Shown: positions 56,681-64,000 of the stretch, in pieces
Layout of the letters: each line of letters opens with the position of its first letter
How positions within the stretch are numbered: the first letter of the stretch is position 1
NCBI RefSeq assembly: GCF_004209755.1
Contig: NZ_CP035913.1
Location: 5,828,001-5,892,000 of the forward strand
Source of the DNA: Pseudoduganella lutea
GTDB lineage: Bacteria; Pseudomonadota; Gammaproteobacteria; Burkholderiales; Burkholderiaceae_D
Length of the DNA: 64,000 bases
Reading direction: 5' to 3'
Made by a program: the position numbers and the translations under genes
Notes under the pieces: generated by a model
The model's input: the letters and a program-made list of their open reading frames with translations, nothing else
What the model was told of the DNA's origin: nothing
Databases searched by the model: none

Positions 56681-56819
56681 GAGGTTCCTGTCGAAGAGTG
56701 AGTGAAGTACGGCTCGACACGACGGCGTGCCGTGCGCTTGTATCGTCACCATACGCCGGATGCGGGACCGGCTCGGTGCGATGCTGCACTCATCCGCGGT
56801 GCGGGGTCGTGAATTCCCG

Positions 56820-58784
56820 TCAGCGTCCTCCGCCCGCATCCCGCACCAGCTGGACATCGCCCCAGGTTGTCACGACCGGCGGTGCCTCGCCCGATGCCGA
56901 TGCCGATCCCCTTACCACCAGCTCGATGACCTTGACGCCCCGGATGTTCGCCTTCAATCGATGCGCCTTGCCGCCGAATGCCATCGCCGGGCTCTCGGCC
57001 AGCAGCCTGCCATCGCCATACACGCGGAAGCGCACGGGCTTCCTGGTGTTTTCGGTCGAATCGTCCACGCCGACCGCGGCGATCAGCTGCGTGTGGCCGG
57101 CGTCGTTGCGCACCTGCAGCCGTGAGCCGGACAGAATGCCGATGCCCGACCCGAAACCCTGTCCCGCAACCTGCAAGGCCTGGCCGTAGGGTGTGGCATC
57201 CGCCTGCGCACCGCCCCAGCCCGCATACTGGGGCCGCGAGCCGCCCGAGCGGGTGCTCGACCATGGGTCGATCATGCGGTGGATGGTCGGGTCGAGTTGC
57301 GGTTGCCTGGTGCCGTCGACGGCGACGTTGATCGCGCCGGGGATCTCGGAAAGATACACGCCGTTCTCCAGTTGCCGCTTGCCGGTCGCTTCGAACACGA
57401 GCGTTTCGTGCGGTGCGAGCGTGAACGCCTTCTCCCCGGTGAACGTCGAACTTTGCTTCGACCACAGGTCGCGCAGCAGGACTGGCGCGCTGTCCGACAG
57501 TTTCAGGTGCCTGGCCAGCAGGGTCACCGGTGCGGGCGTGGCGCCGCGGTTGAACAGGGCAACCGCCTTGCGCCGGCCATCGCCAAGCGTCTTGACGATG
57601 ATCTGCGCATCGTCCGAATCGTAGGCGACCACACCCTGGTGCCCGGCCTTGTCCTGGTTCAGGCCCACCACGTCCGCATTGCCGAGGACCGCGAGCAGCG
57701 ACGCCGGTCCGTTGCGCAGATCGTAGCTGACCAGCAGGGGCGCGTTGATCATCGCCCACAGCGAGAAATGCGAGCGCACTTCGACGGGGTGGGAGGCATC
57801 GAACGCTTCGTGGCCGATATGCAGGATGTCGGGATCGTTCCAGTGGCCGGGCCCCGCATACAGCGCGCGTTTCGCCGCGCTGTCGAAGTTGTGCAGCATG
57901 CTGGTCCAGCTGGGTGTGATGTCGCTGCTGGTGCGCCAGAGATTGCCCACGTCCTTGCCCCAGCTGCGCACGTTGGCCATGCCCCAGGCACAGATGGACA
58001 GCACGTAGTCGTTGGCGGGCCGGGCTGCCTTCAGCGCGGCGGCCACTTCCTCGTAACGGCGCCGCACGGCGCCGATATCGGTGCGGTTGATCGAGCCGCG
58101 TTCGATCAGCGGGGCCTGCCCTCGGTAATTCTGCTGCTTCACGAGATCGGAACCCGGCACGAAATCGGCCAGCCCGCAGGCATCGATCTTGATGTAGTCG
58201 AAACCCCACTGCTTGAAGTAAAGGTCGATGTCCTGTGCGACGTGGCCTTCCAGTCCCACCTCGCGCTCGGCAGTCGTGCCTTGCGGCAGGTTGGGCGAAT
58301 GCAGGTCGTAGGCCTGCGAACAGGCATTGCGGCCGATGTCCGTATAGATGCCGGCTTTCAGGCCCATGGCATGCAGCTTGTCGGTGAAGGGCTTGAAGCT
58401 GGTGCCCTCCGGGCCGCCCGTGGCGGCGGAGGGGAAGATGCCGGTGCGGATCTGCAGGCGGCCATCGCCGGCGCGTCGCTTGAGCCACCAGCCATCGTCG
58501 AGGTTGACATGGGTGTAGCCAAGCCTGGCGAGCCCGCTGTCGACCAGCACGCGCGCCGCGCCCATGACCTTGTCTTCGTCGACTTCCGTGCGGAACGCGT
58601 TCCAGCTGTTCCAGCCCATCGGCGGCGTGCTGGCACTGCCGCCTGCCTTGCCTTCCCAGCGGCCCGCCGGTGCCAGCGGATCGGCATGCACATGCGGGAT
58701 GACCGAAACCATCGCCGTTGCCAAGAGGACCGGCAACAGCTGGCGCCGCACGCGGTTGGTTTTACTGGACCTGCTGTTCGCCAT
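56820..58784 (-). CDS. Secreted GH27 glycosidase (alpha-galactosidase or alpha-N-acetylgalactosaminidase)
   Basis: 654 residues, ATG 58784 with AGGAGA before it. A signal peptide ends near residue 34 (HVHADP). The GH27 barrel (about 50-410) has TPPMGWNSWNAF, nucleophile D201 in IKIDACG and acid/base D317 in GHWNDPD. A beta domain follows, then an NPCBM-like carbohydrate-binding domain (about 500-650, ending TWGDVQLVRDAG). The substrate loop reads CAWGM at 265-269, where true alpha-galactosidases usually have CEW; a small residue there leaves room for an N-acetyl group. Together with the divergent aga genes this favours alpha-GalNAc release in the periplasm or outside. Confidence 0.88.
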   Translation of the reverse strand: MANSRSSKTNRVRRQLLPVLLATAMVSVIPHVHADPLAPAGRWEGKAGGSASTPPMGWNSWNAFRTEVDEDKVMGAARVLVDSGLARLGYTHVNLDDGWWLKRRAGDGRLQIRTGIFPSAATGGPEGTSFKPFTDKLHAMGLKAGIYTDIGRNACSQAYDLHSPNLPQGTTAEREVGLEGHVAQDIDLYFKQWGFDYIKIDACGLADFVPGSDLVKQQNYRGQAPLIERGSINRTDIGAVRRRYEEVAAALKAARPANDYVLSICAWGMANVRSWGKDVGNLWRTSSDITPSWTSMLHNFDSAAKRALYAGPGHWNDPDILHIGHEAFDASHPVEVRSHFSLWAMINAPLLVSYDLRNGPASLLAVLGNADVVGLNQDKAGHQGVVAYDSDDAQIIVKTLGDGRRKAVALFNRGATPAPVTLLARHLKLSDSAPVLLRDLWSKQSSTFTGEKAFTLAPHETLVFEATGKRQLENGVYLSEIPGAINVAVDGTRQPQLDPTIHRMIDPWSSTRSGGSRPQYAGWGGAQADATPYGQALQVAGQGFGSGIGILSGSRLQVRNDAGHTQLIAAVGVDDSTENTRKPVRFRVYGDGRLLAESPAMAFGGKAHRLKANIRGVKVIELVVRGSASASGEAPPVVTTWGDVQLVRDAGGGR

Positions 58785-58930
58785 ACAAATCTCCTGTTGG
58801 TCGTTCAACGTCACGTCAATCACCGTTGTTTCATCCTTAGCGCTTTCGAAGCAGCAGTTTCTCATTAGGCCAAGGCGGATTCGAAAGGCGACCCGCATAC
58901 TCTGGTGGAGCTCTTGCTCTCAATCATAAT

Positions 58931-59014
58931 CGAAAGAATTCGAAAACAAAAGCGCCTTTGGAGACCCCGAAGAGACAGTAAAACGAAAATAATACGAAAC
59001 TTCTTTACATTTCG
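58931..59014. promoter_or_regulatory. Clustered CGAAA half-sites between GH27 and transporter genes
   Basis: CGAAA occurs at 58931-58935 and 58941-58945, again at 58984-58988 and 58995-58999, with the inverse TTTCG at 59010-59014 and at 58844-58848. Pairs spaced 10-11 bp lie on one face of the helix. DeoR-family regulators such as AgaR and GlpR bind repeated TTTCG-type elements, and an AgaR-like gene closes this cluster, so these are likely its operators for both divergent genes. Confidence 0.55.
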
Positions 59015-59093
59015 TTCGATACTTAATTACTATCGGAACGGGTCGGAACGTAAGTCAGCACAGCGACATTACCTAGTGGAGGAAGAATCGAAG

Positions 59094-60089
59094 ATGGAAA
59101 GCAAAAGCAGCAGTGAATTTCCGCACCAAGCGACCGCGATGGCAGCCGGCACTGCCGCCGGCGCGGTCGCCGGAGCCGCCGTCACCCGCAAACCGCGGTG
59201 GCTCGGCTACGCGCTGGCCACCGCGCTGCTGTGGGGTGTGTGGGGCGCCTTCGCCGGCCTGCCCAGCCAGCACGGCTTTCCGGAAACGCTGGTGTACGTG
59301 GTGTGGGCGCTGACGATGGTGCCGCCGGCGCTCTTCGTGCTGGCGCGCTCGGGGTGGCACGTGCGCCGCGACCGCACCGCGCTGGCCCACGGGCTGGCCA
59401 TCGGCCTGCTTGGCGCCGGCGGCCAGATGGTGCTCTTCTATGCGGTGAAGGCCGGGCCGGCCTACCTGATCTTCCCACTCATCGCGCTGTCGCCGGTCAT
59501 CACAATCGTGCTGTCGTTCGCGTTCCTGCGCGAACGCACCGGTGCGATGGGCATCACCGGCATCGTGCTGGCGGTGTGCGCGCTGCCGCTGTTCGACTAC
59601 AACCCGGGCGGCGCGCCGCAGCAATACGGCCTGTGGTTCGTGCTGGCGCTCGGGGTACTGGTCGCCTGGGGCCTGCAGGCGTACTTCATCAAGCTGGCCA
59701 ATACGCGCATGGATGCCGAAAGCATCTTCTTCTACATGACGGCGAGCGCGCTGCTGTGCGTTCCGGTGGCGCTCGCAATGACCGATTTTTCGCAGCCGAT
59801 CAACTATGGCCCTTCGGGGCCGTTGCTGGCCGCCGCCACGCAGATCCTGAACGCCGTCGGTGCCTTGACACTCGTTTATGCGTTCCGGCACGGCAAGGCG
59901 CTGACGGTCTCGCCGCTGGTGAATGCCGGCGCGCCGTTGCTGACCACCGTGATCGCGATGGCGCTGGCCGCTTCGGTGCCCGGCGGCTACCGGCTGGCCG
60001 GCATCGGCCTGTCGCTGGCGGCCGCGCTGTTCCTCGCGCTGCAGCCGGATGACGGCGCCGCACCGCAAGAATCAACCAAAGGAGTCTGA
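59094..60089 (+). CDS. DMT (EamA) superfamily transporter, candidate amino-sugar permease
   Basis: 331 residues; GGAGGAA upstream. Ten membrane spans in two similar halves follow a 33-residue Ala-rich N-terminus. KPRWLGYALATALLWGVWGAFAG in span one and APLLTTVIAMALA near the end fit the drug/metabolite transporter fold used by sugar carriers such as GlcU and RhaT. It begins the operon whose next genes metabolise galactosamine, 2 bp before gatZ, so import of free GalNAc or galactosamine is the best guess. No phosphotransferase genes are present, which fits with the kinase encoded downstream. Confidence 0.82.
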   Translation: MESKSSSEFPHQATAMAAGTAAGAVAGAAVTRKPRWLGYALATALLWGVWGAFAGLPSQHGFPETLVYVVWALTMVPPALFVLARSGWHVRRDRTALAHGLAIGLLGAGGQMVLFYAVKAGPAYLIFPLIALSPVITIVLSFAFLRERTGAMGITGIVLAVCALPLFDYNPGGAPQQYGLWFVLALGVLVAWGLQAYFIKLANTRMDAESIFFYMTASALLCVPVALAMTDFSQPINYGPSGPLLAAATQILNAVGALTLVYAFRHGKALTVSPLVNAGAPLLTTVIAMALAASVPGGYRLAGIGLSLAAALFLALQPDDGAAPQESTKGV

Positions 60090-60091
60090 CA

Positions 60092-61429
60092 ATGGAATAC
60101 ATGTTGAATCTGGTGCGCCGCCACAAGGCCGGCGAACCGGTCGGCATCCACTCGGTGTGCTCGGCGCATCCGCTGGTGATCGAGGCGGCGATGGAAGTGG
60201 CGGCAGCGGCGGGGCCGGCGCAGCCGGTGCTGATCGAGGCCACGTCGAACCAGGTGAACCAGGATGGCGGCTACACCGGCATGACGCCGGACGCCTTCCG
60301 CGATTTCGTGCATGGCGTCGCCGACCGCGTGGGCCTGGCGCGCGAGCGCGTACTGCTCGGCGGCGATCACCTGGGACCCAATGCGTGGCAAGCCCAGGAT
60401 GCCGGTACTGCCATGGCGAAGGCCGAGGTGCTGATCGAACAGTACGTGACGGCGGGCTTTCGCAAGATCCACCTGGATTGCTCGATGTCGTGCGCCGGCG
60501 ATCCGGTGCCGCTCCAGGACAATGTGGTGGCGGCGCGCGCCGCGCGGCTGTGCGCCGTTGCCGAGCGGGCCTGGCAGGCCGCGGGCGGCGAAGCGCCCGT
60601 CTACGTGGTCGGTACCGAAGTGCCAGTGCCCGGCGGCGCGCACGAGGACCTGGACGAACTGAGCGTCACGACGCCGGAAGCCGCGGCGCAGACGATCGCC
60701 GCGCACCATGGCGCATTCTCGGCGGCGGGGCTGGATGCCGCGTGGCCGCGCGTGGTCGGCCTGGTGGTGCAGCCCGGCGTCGAGTTCGACCACCACAAGG
60801 TGATCGACTTCCGGCCCGAGCGCGCCGTCGCCCTCAGCCGCATGATCGAGGACGTGCCCACGCTGGTCTACGAAGCCCACTCGACCGATTACCAGACGCC
60901 GGCCAACCTGGCAGCGCTGGTGGCCGGCCACTTCGCGATCCTGAAGGTGGGGCCCGGTGCCACCTTCGCGCTGCGCGAAACGCTGTGGGCGCTGGCCGAT
61001 ATCGAGGCGGCGATGGCCGGCGACGGCAAGGGCTCCGGTTTCAAGGACACGGTGCTGGAAGTGATGCGCGCCGAGCCCGAGTACTGGCGCAAGTACTACA
61101 GCGACGACCCGCGCGATCCGCGCCGCGCGCGCTTCGACCAGCAGTACAGCCTGAGCGACCGGATCCGCTACTACTGGCCCCATCCGGCCATCCAGGCGGC
61201 ACAGGCGCGCCTGCTGGCCAGCCTGGAACGGCAGGCGCCGCCGCTCACGCTGCTGAGCCAGTACCTGCCGGCCCAGTACGAAGCCGTGCGCGCGGGGTGC
61301 CTCGCCAACCGGCCGCTCGAGTTACTGAAAGAAGGCGTGGCCAGGGTGCTGCGCCAATACATGAACGCTTGTCACAAGGACGCCTGCACGACAGGCGCCG
61401 CAACGAGGGAGCTGGAAGCATGCCAGTAG
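60092..61429 (+). CDS. agaZ: Tagatose-1,6-bisphosphate aldolase subunit GatZ/KbaZ type
   Basis: 445 residues, start MEYMLNLVRRHKAGEPVGIH with AAAGGAG before it. Conserved segments include HSVCSAHPLVIEAA, IEATSNQVNQDGGYTGM, LGGDHLGPNAW and YEAHSTDYQTP. In E. coli this subunit is needed for full activity and stability of the class II aldolase GatY/KbaY, which splits tagatose-1,6-bisphosphate into two triose phosphates. No GatY-type gene is in the window; it may lie beyond the right edge. The last 10 bp overlap agaS. KbaZ versus GatZ cannot be separated by eye. Confidence 0.9.
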   Translation: MEYMLNLVRRHKAGEPVGIHSVCSAHPLVIEAAMEVAAAAGPAQPVLIEATSNQVNQDGGYTGMTPDAFRDFVHGVADRVGLARERVLLGGDHLGPNAWQAQDAGTAMAKAEVLIEQYVTAGFRKIHLDCSMSCAGDPVPLQDNVVAARAARLCAVAERAWQAAGGEAPVYVVGTEVPVPGGAHEDLDELSVTTPEAAAQTIAAHHGAFSAAGLDAAWPRVVGLVVQPGVEFDHHKVIDFRPERAVALSRMIEDVPTLVYEAHSTDYQTPANLAALVAGHFAILKVGPGATFALRETLWALADIEAAMAGDGKGSGFKDTVLEVMRAEPEYWRKYYSDDPRDPRRARFDQQYSLSDRIRYYWPHPAIQAAQARLLASLERQAPPLTLLSQYLPAQYEAVRAGCLANRPLELLKEGVARVLRQYMNACHKDACTTGAATRELEACQ

Positions 61430-62616
61430 CAGACATCAAGACACACACGGAGTTTCTCGGCATCGGCGTGGAGCGGCTCGACGCCGCCGGCGCCGGCCTC
61501 ACCGCGCGGGAGATCGCGCAGCAGCCGGCCGTCTGGCCCGAGATCGAGGCACTGGTCGCGGGCCAGCGCGCCGCGCTCGACGCGTTCCTCGGTCCGCTGC
61601 TGGCGCGCGGCGACCTGCGCATCGTGCTGACGGGCGCCGGTACCTCGGCGTTCATCGGCGAATGCCTGGCACCCGCGCTGCTCGGCGCCGGCCGGCGCGC
61701 CGAGGCCGTGCCGACCACCGACCTGGTATCCGGCCCGCAGCAGTTCCTGCAGCCGAAGGTGCCCACCTTGCTGGTCTCCTTCGGCCGCTCGGGCAGCAGC
61801 CCGGAAAGCGTGGCGGCCGTGGCACTGGCCGACCAGCTGGTCGACGAGGTCCATCACCTCGTCATCACCTGCAACCCCGACGGGGAACTGTGCCGCATGG
61901 CGCAGGGTCGCGCCAACGTCCACGCGATCGTGCTGCCGGATGCCACCCACGACCGCGGCTTCGCGATGACCACCAGCTTCACGTCGATGCTGCTGGCCGC
62001 CGCGAGCGCCTTCGGCGTGGTGGCGCCGGGTGCCATCGCCGCACCCTCGGCCGCGGCGGCCGGCGTGCTGGAGACCATGCCGCCGCTGCTGCAAGCGCTG
62101 GTGGCGCGGGGCTTCCGCCGCGTGGTCTACCTGGGCAGCAACGCCTTGCGCGGCCTGGCCCGCGAAGCGTCGCTCAAGCTGCTGGAACTGACCGATGGCC
62201 AGGTCGTGGCGCTGTTCGATTCGCCGCTGGGGTTCCGGCACGGCCCCAAGACCATCGTCGACAGCGACACCCTGGTCGTCGTGCTGCTGTCGAACGATGG
62301 GCAGGCGCGCCGCTACGACCTGGACCTGCTGCGCGAGCTGCGCAACGATGGCCGCGCCGGCTACGTACTGGCGTTGAGCGGGCGCGCCGAAGCGGAACTG
62401 GGCGATGGCTGCGTGGCGCTGCGTGGCGTCGAGGAGGCCGGTGACCTGGCGCTGGCGCTGCCGTACATCGTGTTCTGCCAGGCCTACGCGCTGCTGCAGT
62501 CGCTCGCGCTGGGGCTGCGGCCGGACACACCGAGCGTGTCGGGCACCGTCAACCGCGTGGTGCGCGGCGTCACCATCTATCCTCTGACGGGAGACGGCCA
62601 TGTTCCTCGGGGTTGA
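61420..62616 (+). CDS. agaS: AgaS, SIS-domain galactosamine-6-phosphate deaminase/isomerase
   Basis: 398 residues from ATG 61420, which has GGAGCTGGAAG upstream and overlaps agaZ by 10 bp. Two SIS sugar-phosphate domains are visible: LRIVLTGAGTSAFIGECLAP and LVSFGRSGSSPESVA in the first, and FRRVVYLGSNALRGLAREAS with SPLGFRHGPKT in the second. AgaS converts galactosamine-6-phosphate to tagatose-6-phosphate with release of ammonia. It overlaps the kinase gene by 17 bp, a sign of tight coupling. Confidence 0.92.
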   Translation: MPVADIKTHTEFLGIGVERLDAAGAGLTAREIAQQPAVWPEIEALVAGQRAALDAFLGPLLARGDLRIVLTGAGTSAFIGECLAPALLGAGRRAEAVPTTDLVSGPQQFLQPKVPTLLVSFGRSGSSPESVAAVALADQLVDEVHHLVITCNPDGELCRMAQGRANVHAIVLPDATHDRGFAMTTSFTSMLLAAASAFGVVAPGAIAAPSAAAAGVLETMPPLLQALVARGFRRVVYLGSNALRGLAREASLKLLELTDGQVVALFDSPLGFRHGPKTIVDSDTLVVVLLSNDGQARRYDLDLLRELRNDGRAGYVLALSGRAEAELGDGCVALRGVEEAGDLALALPYIVFCQAYALLQSLALGLRPDTPSVSGTVNRVVRGVTIYPLTGDGHVPRG

Positions 62617-63568
62617 TGGCGGCGGCACCAAGACCGCGTTCGCGCTGGTCGACCGGCAGGGGCGCGTGCTCGCGCGGCAGGAGGAGGGCAGCGCCTACTA
62701 CCTCGAAGTCGGCATGGACGGTGCGGCTGCCGTGCTGGCACGCGGTTGCGCCGCACTGTTCGCGTCGGCCAACGTCATCGCGGGCGATATCGACCATGCG
62801 TTCTTCGGCTTGCCGGCGTATGGCGAAGACCGCGACGTGCAACCGCAGCTCGATGCATTGCCGCGCGCCGTGCTGGGCCACGGGCGCTACCTGTGCGGCA
62901 ACGACATGGTGTGCAGCTGGGCCGGTTCGCTGGCTTGCGCCGATGGTATCAGCGTCATCGCCGGCACCGGGTCGATGGCCTATGGCGAAGTGAAAGGGCA
63001 ACGTGCGCGCGCGGGCGGATGGGGCGAGCTGTTCAGCGACGAGGGCTCGGCCTACTGGATCGCCCGCGCCGGGCTGGCGCTGTTCTCGCGCATGAGCGAT
63101 GGCCGCACGCGGCGCGGGCCGCTGCACGCGCTGCTGCGCGAGCGGCTGGCGCTGCAGGACGATCTCGATCTGTGCCAGGTCGTCTACGGCGAACTGAAAG
63201 GGGAGCGCAGCAGGGTCGCCGCGCTGTCGCGGCTTGTCTCGGAGGCGGCAGGGCAGGGCGATGCCCAGGCGGCGGCGATCCTCGAGTCGGCTGCCGGCGA
63301 AGTGGCGGCACTGGTCGACGCCGTGCGGGGCCAGCTCGGCGTCGATTCCGGCACGGAAGTGGCGGTGTCGTATTCCGGTGGCCTGTTCGGCGCGGAAGGA
63401 CCGTTGCGCGCACCGTTCGCACGGGTGCTGGCCGCCAGTGAGGCAGGGCCATACAGCCTGGTGGCGCCGCGCCTGCCGCCTGTGCTCGGTGCCGCGCTGT
63501 ATGCGGCGCTCCAGGCCGGCACGCCGCTGGACGCCGCGGCACGCCAACGCCTGGCGGACACACACTGA
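62600..63568 (+). CDS. BadF/BadG-type amino-sugar kinase (AgaK-like)
   Basis: 322 residues. The phosphate-1 motif FLGVDGGGTKTAFALVD opens the ASKHA fold, ISVIAGTGSMAYGEV is the second phosphate loop and SYSGGLFG the adenosine side. Proteins of this family include N-acetylglucosamine kinase and the N-acetylgalactosamine kinase AgaK of Shewanella-type pathways. In this operon with agaS, phosphorylation of GalNAc or galactosamine at O6 is the natural role. An AgaA/NagA deacetylase would also be needed for GalNAc and is not seen in the window. Confidence 0.85.
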   Translation: MFLGVDGGGTKTAFALVDRQGRVLARQEEGSAYYLEVGMDGAAAVLARGCAALFASANVIAGDIDHAFFGLPAYGEDRDVQPQLDALPRAVLGHGRYLCGNDMVCSWAGSLACADGISVIAGTGSMAYGEVKGQRARAGGWGELFSDEGSAYWIARAGLALFSRMSDGRTRRGPLHALLRERLALQDDLDLCQVVYGELKGERSRVAALSRLVSEAAGQGDAQAAAILESAAGEVAALVDAVRGQLGVDSGTEVAVSYSGGLFGAEGPLRAPFARVLAASEAGPYSLVAPRLPPVLGAALYAALQAGTPLDAAARQRLADTH

Positions 63569-63590
63569 CCCGCCACCGATCGCCAGGGAA

Positions 63591-63616
63591 TGCCGCCAAC
63601 GCGCCGGATGGCGGCA
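63591..63616 (+). other. Hairpin between kinase gene and DeoR-type regulator gene
   Basis: TGCCGCCA-N10-TGGCGGCA is a perfect 8-bp inverted repeat 23 bp past the kinase stop. An imperfect GC-rich stem follows at about 63618-63651. No T-run directly follows either, so a terminator is doubtful; an AT-rich segment at 63668-63683 then provides a likely promoter for the regulator. Confidence 0.4.
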
Positions 63617-63692
63617 AGCAGGGCCCGACTGTACTGCCGGCCCCTGCTGCAATCTGGTAAGCTGCTGTTTTATTAAAATTATTCGTCCGACC

Positions 63693-64000
63693 ATGGGACA
63701 AACCGGTCAGCGCCGCGATGCCATCCTGAAGGCACTTACTGAACACACTTCGGTACAAGTCAGCGAGCTTGTGAAACAGCTGAACGTTTCGGCGGTGACG
63801 ATCCGCAGCGATCTCACCGCGCTCGAGGCGCAGGGCCTTGCCATACGCAGCCACGGCGGCGCCACGCTGGCCCGCATGCCGCCGACCGAACACACGGTTT
63901 CGCAAAAAGACGCGCTCAATCACGAACAGAAAGAACGCATCGGCGCACTGGCCGCGAGCCTGGTGAAGCCGGGCGAGAACATCATCATCGATTCGGGCAC
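63693..64000 (+). CDS. agaR: DeoR-family regulator, AgaR-like (cut by window end)
   Basis: 102 codons are visible. The winged HTH of the DeoR family is complete: RRDAILKALTEHTSVQVSEL, VKQLNVSAVTIRSDLTALEA and the turn GLAIRSHGGATLA. The sugar-phosphate-sensing domain begins with QKERIGALAASLVKPGENII. It would repress the aga operon and the divergent GH27 gene until an amino-sugar phosphate appears; the CGAAA repeats upstream of the operon fit as its operators. AgaR identity is inferred from the neighbours. Confidence 0.85.
   Translation, partial: MGQTGQRRDAILKALTEHTSVQVSELVKQLNVSAVTIRSDLTALEAQGLAIRSHGGATLARMPPTEHTVSQKDALNHEQKERIGALAASLVKPGENIIIDSG

Noticed and set aside
58905..59093. N-terminal extension of the DMT transporter by 63 codons
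   Set aside because: The added part is basic and AT-rich, covers the operator region and lacks hydrophobic or conserved sequence; the ATG at 59094 has GGAGGAA upstream.
63591..63651. Hairpins after the kinase gene as an intrinsic terminator
   Set aside because: No T-run follows either stem; the later T/A-rich segment fits a promoter for the regulator better.

Overview
The window reads as chromosomal DNA of a high-GC betaproteobacterium, most probably an Oxalobacteraceae member of the Massilia/Duganella type. This rests on the enterobacterial-style cellulose operon, the TonB receptor / flavin halogenase / SapC cassette, the benzoate genes and an overall GC-rich codon choice. No rRNA, tRNA, CRISPR array, integrase or transposase was found. 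The taxon is an inference; no database was searched.

Layout. 1-1032: start of acetate kinase and a phosphotransacetylase-family enzyme (minus strand). 1362-14319: cellulose cluster, bcsG and bcsE leftward, bcsR-Q-A-B-C rightward, around a palindromic intergenic site; bcsZ and bcsF are not seen. 14420-20177: leftward genes for a small protein, a MatC-type carrier, a thioesterase, a tandem-PAS protein, an unusual HTH-receiver regulator, a receiver-AraC regulator and an unknown small protein. 20588-21926: a VOC protein, then wreckage of an SDR gene and a tctA gene.

21927-28269 is a lower-GC island with the most striking locus: a 1222-residue CHAT protease / NB-ARC (STAND) / TPR protein followed 42 bp later by an alpha/beta hydrolase of the DUF900 type. 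This is a plausible two-gene immune or programmed-death module. A decayed sensor histidine kinase lies on its right side.

29256-44331: a secreted small protein, a membrane GGDEF-EAL protein, a divergent LysR regulator with the benABCDK benzoate operon (tandem ATAC-N7-GTAT type sites between them), a small basic protein, a CDF metal transporter, NhaA, and a ZnuD-like TonB receptor with a Fur/Zur-like palindrome upstream. 44803-50735: TonB receptor, flavin-dependent halogenase, SapC-like protein and DUF6445 protein in one apparent operon.

50291-53360: two 660-bp direct repeats, offset by exactly 2410 bp, bracket a low-GC insert holding a two-gene unit of unknown function (a beta-sandwich-like small protein and a coiled-coil protein with two membrane segments). 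The right repeat restores an intact MFS exporter, followed by a divergent LysR regulator and a flavin reductase-type protein.

56222-64000: a small membrane protein, a secreted GH27 glycosidase, and a divergent operon DMT transporter - gatZ/agaZ - agaS - BadF-type kinase - DeoR/AgaR regulator (cut by the window end). Together these look like a pathway for releasing, importing and catabolising N-acetylgalactosamine or galactosamine.
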